Shown here one piece after another: positions 1 to 8,326 of a stretch of 64,000 nt of DNA. The DNA comes from Pseudomonas sp. GD03858. GTDB taxonomy: Bacteria > Pseudomonadota > Gammaproteobacteria > Pseudomonadales > Pseudomonadaceae. The notes below the pieces were generated by a model. That model was given only the letters and a program-made list of their open reading frames with translations, did no database searches and had not been told where the DNA came from. The stretch covers positions 62,001 through 126,000 of the forward strand of contig NZ_JAOCDM010000001.1 of the NCBI RefSeq assembly GCF_029840925.1, read 5' to 3'. The translations under genes and the position numbers were made by a program. The first letter of the stretch is position 1. Every line of letters starts with the position of its first letter.

Positions 1-1
1 C

Positions 2-613
2 ATCAACAACAGCGGCGGTAAAGCCATCGCTGTTGCCATGGATGTGACCTCCAGTGATAGCGTGCGTGAGGCATTTGACGCTGCGGCATCAGAGGTCGGC
101 GTGTGCGACATCATTATCAACAATGCCGGCATCGCTTCCCCTGCGCCCTTCCTGGAGACCGACGAGGCCTCCATGGATGCTGTGCTGGACACCAATTTCA
201 AGGGAATCTGGCGCGTATCTCAGGAAGCCGCGCGCCGGCTTGCCGAGGCCAAGCAGCCGGGGGCGATCGTTAACATCGCCTCGATACTCGGCCTAGGCGC
301 CCTGCCCGGGTACAGTGCCTATGCCGCCTCCAAGGGCGCCGTCATACAGTTGACCCGGACGCTGGCCAATGACTTGATGCGCTATGGGATCCGGGTCAAT
401 GCCATTGCACCCGGCTGGTTCGAAACTGAAATGAGCCAGCCTTTTTTCGCCAGCGAAAAGGGACAGGCAGCCATACGCTCGATGCCATCACGACGCCTGG
501 GCCAACTCGACGAATTGATTGGCCCGGTGATCATGCTCGCTAGCGAGGCGGGTTCCTTCGTCAATGGCGTAGTATTACCGGTAGACGGAGCCCATCACAC
601 CCGTTTGGCATGA
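2..613 (+). CDS. SDR-family NAD(P)-dependent oxidoreductase, 3' part
   Basis: The reading frame is already open at the first bases of the window, so the gene starts upstream and about 203 residues are visible. It shows classical short-chain dehydrogenase marks: the NNAG motif (IINNAGIASP), the catalytic serine region (IVNIASILG) and the catalytic YxxxK (YSAYAASKGA), then the usual PGWFETEM substrate-loop segment. The family reduces or oxidises alcohols/ketones with NAD(P) in the cytoplasm; the substrate cannot be told. The N-terminal Rossmann glycine motif lies outside the window. It ends just before an inverted repeat and is probably chromosomal, flanking the mobile element. Confidence 0.93.
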   Translation: MNNSGGKAIAVAMDVTSSDSVREAFDAAASEVGVCDIIINNAGIASPAPFLETDEASMDAVLDTNFKGIWRVSQEAARRLAEAKQPGAIVNIASILGLGALPGYSAYAASKGAVIQLTRTLANDLMRYGIRVNAIAPGWFETEMSQPFFASEKGQAAIRSMPSRRLGQLDELIGPVIMLASEAGSFVNGVVLPVDGAHHTRLA

Positions 614-631
614 GGATATTGCTGCGCAAGA

Positions 632-660
632 GGACACAGAACTGCCATGCCTCTGTGTCC
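632..660. terminator. Hairpin after the SDR gene
   Basis: A perfect 9-bp inverted repeat (GGACACAGA at 632-640, TCTGTGTCC at 652-660) with an 11-nt loop starts about 18 nt after the SDR stop codon. There is no T-run, so it is a weak or Rho-assisted terminator candidate, or simply a structural repeat. Confidence 0.45.
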
Positions 661-985
661 CACTAGCAAGCCTTTAGGCTCTCTAAAACAGCCCAGGCTG
701 GCGAGTATCGGTTCCACCCGAGCAGTAGTGAAACTCCGAACAAGTCTGCCGGTTCCCGCGATGAGCAATGTCTTGACATCAAAAAGCCGCTTTTTCAGGC
801 GTGAGTCGCCTCCGAACCAGAGCTTGTCCTGGTTCTTGCGCGCTACGGGCGCACCGCGACCGCATGGCCACCTTCCACTACCAAATCTTGGTGGTCAGCC
901 CCTGCGCCGATCCGCTGAGGAACATGGCGCCCACATTCAACGCCGAGAAATCGAGGCCCATGCCCAAACCGCTCCTTTACAAATT
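661..985. other. Stretch without recognisable gene
   Basis: The open frames here have incoherent composition on both strands and no convincing ribosome binding site. The stretch leads directly into an integrase relic, so it is probably eroded island or junction DNA. Confidence 0.5.
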
Positions 986-1120
986 AACAGGCCGCCTGAA
1001 CGCGTGCGCACCATCATTCGCGCCCAACTGCTGCCACAGCGCCGAGAGGCCGCCCAACAATGGGCGGACTACTTGGACCGACTACGGAAAAATGCTGCGC
1101 TCGCAACGCACACTGACTGA
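986..1120 (+). pseudogene. Tyrosine integrase C-terminal relic
   Basis: The frame ending at 1120 encodes RAQLLPQRREAAQQWADYLD followed by RLRKNAA. This matches the characteristic tail of genomic-island tyrosine recombinases just after the catalytic tyrosine (typically a Y-x-R-A-x-L-x-x-R-R-x-M-x-x-W-A-D-Y-L-D pattern). No catalytic Arg-His-Arg-Tyr core is present upstream, so only about 44 residues survive. It suggests that an element end once lay here, or that a neighbouring island decayed. The identification rests on one short motif. Confidence 0.55.
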
Positions 1121-1181
1121 TAATTATTCACAGCGCTACATCTCCCACAGTTTCAATGGCGTTTGCAGAATCGACTTCAGC

Positions 1182-1406
1182 TCACGTTCTTCCGCAAACA
1201 CCATCTGAATTTTCATCTCGAGCACGGTTACGACATGCACATTCCACTTCAGCCTCAGCCCGTGTCGAAAAACTTAGAACCAGGCGAAGCTTGTTTTGCG
1301 TATCGTACAGGTCATATCCTATTCCGACAGCACTTCCACGACCGTACCGATCGAACCTTTCGCTCTTGAGAGGCAGTGCTGGAATCACCACAAACCGAGC
1401 CGACAT
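1182..1406 (-). CDS. Hypothetical protein, 74 aa
   Basis: Small minus-strand gene with a good Shine-Dalgarno (GAGAGG about 5 nt before the ATG at 1406). The product has an alternating hydrophobic pattern (SARFVVIPALPLKSERF, then YDTQNKLRLVLSFSTRAEAE), which suggests a small beta-rich domain, and a Cys/Arg-rich tail. I do not recognise a family. It lies tail-to-head behind the 81-aa gene at 1471-1716, so the two probably form a small operon at the ICE end, divergent from the regulator at 2140. Confidence 0.55.
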   Translation of the reverse strand: MSARFVVIPALPLKSERFDRYGRGSAVGIGYDLYDTQNKLRLVLSFSTRAEAEVECACRNRARDENSDGVCGRT

Positions 1407-1470
1407 ATTGACCTCTCACTTTTTAAGAGTGACGGCAATCCACGCTTGCAGTTAAGCGCTCGCAATATTT

Positions 1471-1716
1471 TCAATGCTTCCGAAAAGAAAGCCCTTCAAA
1501 TTCAACGTCAAACTCAAAATCGCGCAACCGGATCAACAACTCTTGAAATGCGTGCTCACCGGCCAGCAAACGGGCAAAGACCGCGCACTGACACAAGAGC
1601 GAGTCGAGTAATAGCCGCTGATCTTCCTCAGATTGGAACTTATTCACGCCAGCAAGAATGAGCTTGTACGCCGTTTCGGCGTAGATACTTGGCTTAGCCT
1701 GATCATGACAGTCCAT
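1471..1716 (-). CDS. Hypothetical protein, 81 aa
   Basis: Minus-strand gene starting with ATG at 1716 and preceded by a purine-rich ribosome site (GGGAGGAAGG). The product is predicted largely alpha-helical (AETAYKLILAGVNKFQSEED, then LLLDSLLCQCAVFARLLAGE). No known family is recognised. It is the first gene on the leftward side of the divergent intergenic region shared with the regulator at 2140, with 65 bp to the next gene, so co-transcription is likely. Small genes of this kind are common at the parA/alpA end of such ICEs. Confidence 0.6.
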   Translation of the reverse strand: MDCHDQAKPSIYAETAYKLILAGVNKFQSEEDQRLLLDSLLCQCAVFARLLAGEHAFQELLIRLRDFEFDVEFEGLSFRKH

Positions 1717-2139
1717 GTCCTTCCTCCCCGGGTTCGTTTCGACTTTGCCGACGCCAGAGAGTGGATGGCGGCGACCCGCAGGGGTGAGAAACCGGCTGAT
1801 ACCAGACCGGCCAGACGCGAACGCCTGCCCTACGGATCGCCATAACGCGACCCGCTGGTATCAATTCGGGTTCTCACACCCGGCGCCGATATGCGGCGCC
1901 CGACAAGGATTGCACACGTCCATCTTGCGGTGCAACCCTTCAAACCTCTCTAGCGTAAGTCAGACAGCCATTTTTCCGGACAACAGCTGACCTTCCGGCC
2001 CCCACGCCTAAGGTGACCACGTACCGAGAGAACTAATCCAATGCGACAATGTCATCAGTATTGGATCCAAAGCGGCACCCTAGACAGCGCTTCCCTATCG
2101 TTGAGGAACCTAGGACGAGTTTTTAGCAGGAGGCTGGCC
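1717..2139. promoter_or_regulatory. Divergent intergenic region rich in inverted repeats
   Basis: This 423-bp region separates two small leftward genes from the rightward ICE regulator, so it should hold promoters for both. A long imperfect inverted repeat pairs about 1774-1800 (GGGGTGAGAAACC...GATACC) with about 1857-1882 (GGTATC...GGGTTCTCACACCC). It is followed by a perfect 6-bp hairpin GGCGCC-gatatgc-GGCGCC at 1882-1900. No gene is seen. Confidence 0.45.
1882..1900. repeat. GGCGCC hairpin
   Basis: Perfect inverted repeat GGCGCC (1882-1887) and GGCGCC (1895-1900) with a 7-nt loop. There is no T-tract, so an operator or structural role is as likely as termination. Confidence 0.5.
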
Positions 2140-2865
2140 ATGACCCTGACAAGAAGCTCCTACCACCCCATTGATGCTGCGATTCTTTGGTGCGGTCTTG
2201 CCGGTTACGAAGCCGAGATCCTACCAATTGCTTTGTCCCACCCAGCTGAGTTACTCAAGTATTTCCCCCAGTGGCCGTCTTTACACTTGTACGCAGAACG
2301 TATATTCGATGCAATTGATTGTCACGAGCTGCCCGCTACTTACTTAGGTCACCCAGTAGAGGCACACGACCGGATTGAGCGAGCCTTTTTAACCATCCGC
2401 CATTCTGATCTTCGGGTCTGGATTGCACGCTACTACCCAGATGAAAAACCAGGTTTTCTCTTTAAAAATGACCACACTCAATGCATCAGCATCGCAACCT
2501 ATCTAACACTGACGGCCCACTTGGAGGCCGCTGAGCGAGAGCTGAAAAAAGTTTCCCGCGACTATGAGGAATTGGTCAAAAAAACATCCATAAAAGGTCA
2601 ACAAAACTCAGATCTAGCGATCAAAACAAAACCTTCAAGCACGCCATCGGAGCCTTTTCTCTATTATAGGATAATTGGTTCACTGTTAGCTGTCATTGTA
2701 GGGAAATCGCAACACGGCCAAATACAATCAATCTACAAAAACCAATCCGCAGTGGTAGACGCCATTACCTCCCAATTCCCGGGAGTACCGGGCCTCAGCA
2801 AACGTACCCTTGATCGGAAATTTGCAGAGGCTAGGCGTCTTTTAGTCCAAGCCACACAGGGTTAG
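2140..2865 (+). CDS. Putative ICE regulator with C-terminal DNA-binding-like domain, 241 aa
   Basis: The ATG at 2140 is chosen over an earlier in-frame ATG at 2041 because AGGAGG sits at the correct distance (2128-2133). The N-terminal two thirds are helical with a coiled-coil-like stretch (AAERELKKVSRDYEELVKK). The last 70 residues (YRIIGSLLAVIVGKSQHG ... GLSKRTLDRKFAEARRLL) resemble a small C-terminal domain found in mobile-element proteins, in which a final helix-turn-helix-like unit (LSKRTLDRKFAEA) is likely. I infer a transcriptional regulator acting on the adjacent alpA promoter, by analogy with the activator cascades of ICEclc, but no orthology can be claimed. A strong inverted repeat lies between it and alpA. 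Confidence 0.7.
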   Translation: MTLTRSSYHPIDAAILWCGLAGYEAEILPIALSHPAELLKYFPQWPSLHLYAERIFDAIDCHELPATYLGHPVEAHDRIERAFLTIRHSDLRVWIARYYPDEKPGFLFKNDHTQCISIATYLTLTAHLEAAERELKKVSRDYEELVKKTSIKGQQNSDLAIKTKPSSTPSEPFLYYRIIGSLLAVIVGKSQHGQIQSIYKNQSAVVDAITSQFPGVPGLSKRTLDRKFAEARRLLVQATQG

Positions 2866-2870
2866 TGCGC

Positions 2871-2905
2871 CATTGCCAGGCAATTGTTGCCATTGCCTGG
2901 CAATG
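2871..2905. promoter_or_regulatory. 13-bp inverted repeat between regulator and alpA
   Basis: CATTGCCAGGCAA (2871-2883) and its exact reverse complement TTGCCTGGCAATG (2893-2905) flank a 9-nt spacer and are followed by ATTTT. It starts 6 nt after the stop codon at 2865, so it may terminate that gene. It also lies about 75 bp before the alpA start, where an operator for the alpA promoter is expected. Both roles are inference. Confidence 0.6.
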
Positions 2906-2978
2906 ATTTTCCACTCCAACGAGCCTTCACTGACTGTCACATCCCACTGCGCACCACACGGTGCTACGGAGTGACATC

Positions 2979-3194
2979 ATGCAACCTATCAGCCCCGCCC
3001 CACTGCCTGCCGACCGCCACATCATGCGCCGCGATGAAGTGGAGCAAAAAACCGGGTTCAAACGTTCGCACATCTACAACCTGATGAAAGCCGGGCTGTT
3101 CCCACAATGCCGGCGCATTGGTACCCGCGCCGTTGGTTGGGACTCGCTGGAGATCGAGCAGTGGATCCAGGATCGACTGTCGGGCAGGGAGTAG
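2979..3194 (+). CDS. alpA: AlpA-family transcriptional regulator, 71 aa
   Basis: Short MerR/excisionase-type winged-helix protein. The motif MRRDEVEQKTGFKRSHIYNL followed by MKAGLFPQCRRIGTRAVGWD and EIEQWIQDRL is diagnostic of AlpA. The ATG at 2979 follows GGAG; an in-frame GTG at 2961 is possible but has no ribosome site. In ICEclc-like elements alpA heads the partition/regulatory operon whose promoter is switched on in transfer-competent cells. Here it is 4 bp upstream of parA, so co-transcription is nearly certain. Its direct target cannot be seen. Confidence 0.93.
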   Translation: MQPISPAPLPADRHIMRRDEVEQKTGFKRSHIYNLMKAGLFPQCRRIGTRAVGWDSLEIEQWIQDRLSGRE

Positions 3195-3198
3195 CGCC

Positions 3199-4077
3199 AT
3201 GGACGTCCTCTCGCTGATCTCGACCAAGGGTGGCGCAGGCAAAACCACGGTCGCCGCCAATATGGGCGGTGTGCTCGCCGATGCGGGCCTTCGCGTCCTG
3301 CTGCTGGATCTGGACAGTCAACCGACGCTGTCCAGCTACTACGCCTTGCGCGAGCCCCGTGAGGCCGGCACTTACGAGTTCATCGCACAACGACTCACGG
3401 CACCTGAACAGGTAATTTCCGCCACCGTCATACCGCATCTGGACCTGATCGTGTCCAACGATCGCGCCGGGCACATCAGCACCCTGCTGCTGCACGCGGC
3501 CGATGGTCGCCTGCGCCTGCGCAACCTGCTGCCGGCCTTCCAGGATCTTTATGACGTGCTGATCATCGACACCCAAGGCGCGCGCAGTGTCGTCGTGGAG
3601 ATGGTGATCCTCGCCTCTAATTGTGCTCTGTGCCCGGTCCTGCCAGAAATGCTCGCCGCACGTGAACTGCGCCGTGGCACGCTGGGGCTGTTCGAAGAGT
3701 TGGAGCCCTACCGCTACTTGGGTGTCGCCTTGCCGTCGGTGAAGCTGCTGCTCAACCAGGTCAACGCCAATCGGCGTGACACGCGCTTGATCATGGACAG
3801 CCTACAAGGCTCCTTTCAAGGCAACCTGCATGTCAGCGTCTGCACCACGGTCATTCCCGACCGCGTGGCCTACCCCAATGCCGCCTCGCTGGGACTGCCG
3901 GTCCACCGCGTCGAGCCCACGCCACCACCCGACAGCCGGGGCCCTTGCGGCGCGGCGGTCATGCGCGCGCTGGCCATCGAATTGTTCCCGCGCTGGGCGG
4001 AGCGACTGGTCGACTCGGGCGTGCCTGCGCCCGGCCAACCGTTAGCGGGCGGCCGTCCACTCCGTCGTCGCGGCTGA
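3199..4077 (+). CDS. parA: ParA-type partition ATPase, 292 aa
   Basis: Deviant Walker A box KGGAGKTT at residues 10-17, switch motif LDLDSQPTLSS near residue 35-45, and Walker B-like LIIDTQGA near residue 115. This is the ParA/Soj (MinD-type) family, which binds DNA non-specifically and positions replicons together with ParB. The start at 3199 is supported by the alpA-parA spacing; an upstream in-frame start would overlap alpA out of frame. ICEs of this family encode ParA to stabilise the excised circular form. It is followed after 14 bp by parB. Confidence 0.93.
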   Translation: MDVLSLISTKGGAGKTTVAANMGGVLADAGLRVLLLDLDSQPTLSSYYALREPREAGTYEFIAQRLTAPEQVISATVIPHLDLIVSNDRAGHISTLLLHAADGRLRLRNLLPAFQDLYDVLIIDTQGARSVVVEMVILASNCALCPVLPEMLAARELRRGTLGLFEELEPYRYLGVALPSVKLLLNQVNANRRDTRLIMDSLQGSFQGNLHVSVCTTVIPDRVAYPNAASLGLPVHRVEPTPPPDSRGPCGAAVMRALAIELFPRWAERLVDSGVPAPGQPLAGGRPLRRRG

Positions 4078-4091
4078 TGGGAGGGTCTGTG

Positions 4092-5633
4092 ATGAAGCCG
4101 CCCTCTCCCGAAGACATCACGCGCCAATTGCAGCAGGCGCATTTTCCGCAGAATCATGGCCGCGACATCTCGCCCGTGCCGGTCGGGGACACGCCGTTGG
4201 TGGTCAGTCTCGAGCAATTGCGCCCGTACGAACTCAATCCACGGGTGGTCCGCAACCCGCTATATGCCGAAATAAAAGCCTCAATCCGCGAGCGCGGACT
4301 GGATCAGCCTCCGTCGATCACCCGCCGTCCGGGTGAGCTGCACTTCATCATCCGCAACGGCGGCAACACCCGTTTGAGCATCCTCGGCGAACTCTGGCAG
4401 GAAACCCGCGAGGAGCGATTCTTTCACATCCACTGCCTGTTCCGTCCTTGGCAGTCCGAGTCGCATACCTTGATCGGGCACTTGGCCGAAAGCGACCTGC
4501 ATGGCCAGCTCACCTTCATTGAGCGAGCCCTCGCGGTGGCGAAACTCAAGGACATGTTGCAGGAGCCCGATGTGCCCCTCAGTCAGCGTGAACTATCCGT
4601 ACGCTTGAGCAAGGGGGGCTACCCGATTTCACAATCGCACATCAGCCGCATGCTCGACACCCTCGAGCACCTGCTTCCGGTTATCCCGCAAGTGTTGTAT
4701 GCCGGTCTGGGTAAACCCACCATCGTCCGGATCATCAACCTGCGGCGCCGGGCGGAGTCGATCTGGAACCAGTATTTGGGGGACGATCAACAATTCGCGC
4801 TGCTGTGGTTCGAAGTGCTGTCGGCATTCGACAGTGATAAGCCCGAGCTGAACTGGGGTGAACTGCAGGACGAACTGATTGCCAGGATGGCGGTGCAGTT
4901 GAAGCAAAATCCCCGCCTGCTCGCGCTGGAAATGCATCAGGAACCGCGTCACTTACCGCCGCCTGCGGACACGTCTCAGCCTCTCCCGCAAGACTCACTT
5001 GGCGAGTCCTTCCCCCAGGCACCTAACGTCGAAAAGGAAGCAGAAACGCCTCATCAATTGCCCTCACCTGAGCCGAAGAGTAGCGCGGACAACACCTCGT
5101 CAGCCGAGGCTCCACGCCTCCCCAACATCCGCGAGGCGCTCGGTGATGACAAACCGCTTGCTGCGAGGCGGCCAAATGCCCTTGAGGTCGATGAGCCCTC
5201 CCTGGGCTCCGCTTCACCTAGCGCACCGCTACAGGATGACATCACTGCCCTGCGTGAGCGTTGTGCCGCCCTGGCGACTAACCTGGCCGCGTATGCCGAT
5301 GCCAGTGCGATGGTCACGCCGCATACAGAGGGCTTGGGTTTCACCTTGGCCATCGAACATGGCCAGCAGCTGAGCCCGCGACACACCGGCATTCAGCTAG
5401 TGCTGTCTGCCTTGCTACGCCTGCAGGACGACGTGACCTGGCTGCAACGCCAGCAACTGCCAGCCGCACTTTTTGGTCAACTGCTGATTGGCGCCTACGA
5501 CCTGCCCTTCCCCGAACGCCCTGCCCTGACCGTGGGCCTTGAACGACTACCCGATAACCAGCTGGAGCAGCTGTTCAGCCTAATCCGCCACGCCCGGCAG
5601 TTGATCGACCTGACGCTGTCGTCCACGCGTTAA
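4092..5633 (+). CDS. parB: ParB-family protein, PFGI-1 class (BisD-like), 513 aa
   Basis: ParB/Spo0J-type N-terminal domain (LEQLRPYELNPRVVRNPLY, then SIRERGLDQPPSI and GGNTRLSILGEL), followed by a DNA-binding helix-turn-helix (LSVRLSKGGYPISQSHISRM) at about residues 165-185. The C-terminal 200 residues contain a Pro/Ser/Glu-rich linker and a separate helical domain. This matches the long ParB class specific to ICEs (TIGR03764). In ICEclc the equivalent gene, BisD, acts with BisC as a feedback activator of the transfer promoters rather than a simple partition protein; that role is plausible here because a DUF2857 gene follows. Start at 4092 after GGGAGGG. Confidence 0.9.
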   Translation: MKPPSPEDITRQLQQAHFPQNHGRDISPVPVGDTPLVVSLEQLRPYELNPRVVRNPLYAEIKASIRERGLDQPPSITRRPGELHFIIRNGGNTRLSILGELWQETREERFFHIHCLFRPWQSESHTLIGHLAESDLHGQLTFIERALAVAKLKDMLQEPDVPLSQRELSVRLSKGGYPISQSHISRMLDTLEHLLPVIPQVLYAGLGKPTIVRIINLRRRAESIWNQYLGDDQQFALLWFEVLSAFDSDKPELNWGELQDELIARMAVQLKQNPRLLALEMHQEPRHLPPPADTSQPLPQDSLGESFPQAPNVEKEAETPHQLPSPEPKSSADNTSSAEAPRLPNIREALGDDKPLAARRPNALEVDEPSLGSASPSAPLQDDITALRERCAALATNLAAYADASAMVTPHTEGLGFTLAIEHGQQLSPRHTGIQLVLSALLRLQDDVTWLQRQQLPAALFGQLLIGAYDLPFPERPALTVGLERLPDNQLEQLFSLIRHARQLIDLTLSSTR

Positions 5634-5648
5634 GTGAGGAGCCGCCTC

Positions 5649-6200
5649 ATGAGCACGACCTTCAATCTGTTGAACCATGCGATGCTGAACCAGGTGCTGC
5701 ATGAGCTGCGCCATGGCCGCCTGCAGCGCTGCAAAGCGCTAGGCCTGGCCGACGAGGACATCGAGGTGCTGCAATCGCTACCACCGACCACCCTGTCCCA
5801 CCTGGCGCATTCATCAATCGCCTGGGTTGAGGTCAAAGTCGATATCACCGTGCTGCGCCGCTTGATCGTTCAGGCCGAGCGTGACGAGCAGAACGAACGC
5901 CTGATCAACCGAGCGCTAAAGCTCGGCGCAAGCTCGACCATCATGTACCGCTGCTTCGGCCTGGACCATTCGGAAACGGCGTTGCGTCGCCGCGTGCTGA
6001 AGATCGAGACTCACCGCGGTCGGCCGGTCCAGCTCAGTGAAGCCCAGGAACATGCGGTGTGGAACCGTTGGAGCCAACTGCGGAAGGAAGATCCGGACAA
6101 CGATCCACTGGATACCATGATGATGCTGGCCGAGGAGCAACACATCAGCCTGACGCTGGTCTGGCAACAGGTCGAACTGTACGGAGGCGTACCATGCTGA
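5649..6200 (+). CDS. DUF2857-family protein (BisC-like), 183 aa
   Basis: Helical protein with the layout of DUF2857 ICE proteins: an N-terminal segment with GLADEDIEVLQSLPPTTLSH, a central acidic helix and a C-terminal helix-turn-helix-like part (LIVQAERDEQNERLINRALK, then LGASSTIMYRCFGL). The position directly after the long ParB gene is that of BisC in ICEclc, the FlhC-like partner that forms the master activator with BisD. I infer the same role but cannot test it. The start at 5649 follows GAGG. It overlaps the next gene by 7 nt, which suggests translational coupling. Confidence 0.82.
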   Translation: MSTTFNLLNHAMLNQVLHELRHGRLQRCKALGLADEDIEVLQSLPPTTLSHLAHSSIAWVEVKVDITVLRRLIVQAERDEQNERLINRALKLGASSTIMYRCFGLDHSETALRRRVLKIETHRGRPVQLSEAQEHAVWNRWSQLRKEDPDNDPLDTMMMLAEEQHISLTLVWQQVELYGGVPC

Positions 6201-7411
6201 GCTTCTACGAGGTGGACTGGCAGGACGTGGTGCGCCAGTGCTACGACGCCCTTCGACGCCGCAATGAGTGTCAGGCCGCTCAGGCCCAACAAGCGGCCGC
6301 TGCTGCAGAACCCGCGCTGCGCACGATCTATTACGGCGACAACAATCCATTGCCGCAAGCACTGCTCCTCGATCGTCGGCTGACCCCACTGGAGCGCAAC
6401 ACCTGGCAGGTGCTCCGCTGGCTGATCACCGAGCGCCAAGTCAAGACGCCTCGCTACCAGGACCTGCAGCCCTACCTGGCGACCAGCCCCTGTGGTACCC
6501 AGGCGTCGCGCGAGACCATCGCCCGCGCACTGAATGTCTTGCGTACGACGCGCTGGCTTAGCCTCGTTGACCGTTCGCGCGATGCCCAAGGCTGCCTGCG
6601 CGGCTGCGTCTACGTGCTGCACGGCGATCCGTTGACGGCAGCCGAGCAGCTTGAACTGGACAGCGGCTACGCGGGGCTGCTGCAACAGAACCTCAGCCAT
6701 GCCACCAAGGGGGTGCGTGATGTGACGCAACATGTACTGACCGAAATTCAAGCCGACCCGCAGGTCGCCCAGGGCGACAAGGACAGGCTGGGCTCACCGC
6801 CGCCGGCACAGCAGCAAACGCTGCCGCTGATGGACGATGACGCGCAGGCGCAACATTCCGAATCTGGTCTGCGCCACCCCGTTCGGAATGCTCATGCACC
6901 GGCCACCGATTCCGAACCCTGCTGCAATGCACCGGTTACCGCTGTGGTTCGGAATTCCGACGCCGGCCGTACAGTACAGAAAGACCAAAGCAAAAAATGT
7001 ACGGTACTGGCGCAGGTGGAATTCGGTCGAGCACGGTGGCCTGAGGATTTACCGCTGAACCCGACCGAGCGGCGCATGGCCTCGCAGGCAATGCGCCAGC
7101 TCGAGCCGGAACAGCAACAAGCGGTGATCAATGAAGCGGCGGTGCGCTGCGCCCGCGGCGAGATCCGAAAACCCGTCGCCTACCTGATGGGCTTGATCAA
7201 ACGCGCTTGCCAAGGCGAGTTCACCCTGTGGGCGGCTCGCGCCGAGGCAACGACCGCCAAGCCCGCACCGTCACGCGCACCGAAGCCCACACCTGCGGAG
7301 CCACCCGGCGAGCGAACCAAGCGCAGTGGTCAGCGCACCGCATCGCCACTTGCCCTCTCCTGCCTGGAAGAACTGAAGCAACGCTGCCGCGGTTCGCTTG
7401 CGCCTACCTAG
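6194..7411 (+). CDS. STY4528-type genomic-island replication protein, 405 aa
   Basis: The start ATG at 6194 overlaps the stop of the previous gene (ATGCTGA). The N-terminal region contains a winged-helix-like segment (LTPLERNTWQVLRWLITE, then ATSPCGTQASRETIARALNV and LRTTRWLSLVDRSRDAQG), typical of the STY4528 family of island replication proteins. A low-complexity linker (residues about 200-290) and a C-terminal helical domain (LPLNPTERRMASQAMRQLEP, then KPVAYLMGLIKRA) follow. Family members are associated with replication of excised ICEs; biochemical function is not established. It sits between the regulatory genes and the SSB/topoisomerase set, consistent with a role in element DNA processing. 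Confidence 0.8.
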   Translation: MLSFYEVDWQDVVRQCYDALRRRNECQAAQAQQAAAAAEPALRTIYYGDNNPLPQALLLDRRLTPLERNTWQVLRWLITERQVKTPRYQDLQPYLATSPCGTQASRETIARALNVLRTTRWLSLVDRSRDAQGCLRGCVYVLHGDPLTAAEQLELDSGYAGLLQQNLSHATKGVRDVTQHVLTEIQADPQVAQGDKDRLGSPPPAQQQTLPLMDDDAQAQHSESGLRHPVRNAHAPATDSEPCCNAPVTAVVRNSDAGRTVQKDQSKKCTVLAQVEFGRARWPEDLPLNPTERRMASQAMRQLEPEQQQAVINEAAVRCARGEIRKPVAYLMGLIKRACQGEFTLWAARAEATTAKPAPSRAPKPTPAEPPGERTKRSGQRTASPLALSCLEELKQRCRGSLAPT

Positions 7412-7561
7412 GGATGGATCTCGGTGGATTTGATGCCCATGCCATTGAATCCAAGGACGTCCACCGCCTGAAATTACGAGCGGAGCATCTTCGCGTTGAT
7501 CCGCGTCGGATTGCACGGATCGGCCCATCGTCGGCATCATTCCGATGGCGAGGTACCGGCG

Positions 7562-8326
7562 ATGACCGATCACTACCAGCTCAACCTGGGCTCCCTGCGC
7601 AGCAGCATTACCCTCACCCTGCACACCCACCATGCAGCCCGGCTGTGGCAGGGCCGCATGGGCAGCGAGGGGGTGCACCCGATCATGGGCATGGCCGGTT
7701 ACATCGGCGTCACCAACCTGCTCAAGCACGCCAGCAGCCAGGATGACCCGTTCGCCGACTGGTTCATGCTGCAGCTGGAGGACAAGCTGCTACAGGCCAA
7801 GGCTGAAATGCGTGCGCTGACCAAACAGGTCAGTCGGGTGGAACGCGCCCTGCCCACCCAGGTCGATATCGGCGAAAACCTCAATATCCATCCTGTCACC
7901 CTGCCACTGTTCATCGGCAGCCAGCTGGGCTTTCTTGCGGTCTACCTGCTGACCGACTACGACACCCTGGTGCGCCGCGTTTTGCTCGCCCACCACACAG
8001 CCTTGATCGGCCGCCCCGATATGGAAACTTGGATCGATCACGGCGCCCACGAACTGCGCAGTCTGTTCGGTCTGGCTCAGCGCTATCGTCTGGCGGGGGT
8101 CAGTCGGGATGACATGGCCGCCAATAACGCCCGTGCCCGCGAAGCGATCGACAAATTCGGCCTGCCGCCGCAGGACATTCTGGAGGGCAGCCGCCGCTCC
8201 CAATTTGCCCCACCCATCGCGCGAAGTCAGGCCACGTCGAATCCCGATGAGCCGGATCAACCTGCCCTGCCGGAGAGCGAGGCACAACCTACGCCGGAAG
8301 AGCCGGGCGAAGGGGGTGAGGCATGA
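7562..8326 (+). CDS. PFL_4669-family ICE protein (TIGR03761), 254 aa
   Basis: Recognised from the N-terminal pattern NLGSLRSSITLTLHTHHAAR followed by LWQGRMGSEGVHPIMGMAGY, which is hallmark sequence of the TIGR03761 family restricted to PFGI-1-type elements. The C-terminus is a Pro/Glu-rich tail. Molecular function is unknown. The start at 7562 has GCGAGG upstream; about 150 bp separate it from the previous gene. It overlaps the DUF3158 gene by 4 nt (ATGA), so the two are translationally coupled. Confidence 0.85.
   Translation: MTDHYQLNLGSLRSSITLTLHTHHAARLWQGRMGSEGVHPIMGMAGYIGVTNLLKHASSQDDPFADWFMLQLEDKLLQAKAEMRALTKQVSRVERALPTQVDIGENLNIHPVTLPLFIGSQLGFLAVYLLTDYDTLVRRVLLAHHTALIGRPDMETWIDHGAHELRSLFGLAQRYRLAGVSRDDMAANNARAREAIDKFGLPPQDILEGSRRSQFAPPIARSQATSNPDEPDQPALPESEAQPTPEEPGEGGEA

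Noticed and set aside
647..1120. Full 157-codon plus-strand frame
   Set aside because: Only the last 44 residues resemble a protein family (integrase tail); the first part is incoherent.
7414..7561. Possible small gene beginning MDLGGFDAHAIESKD
   Set aside because: The first 50 residues look plausible but the frame runs into the next gene without a proper end or ribosome site; left as intergenic.
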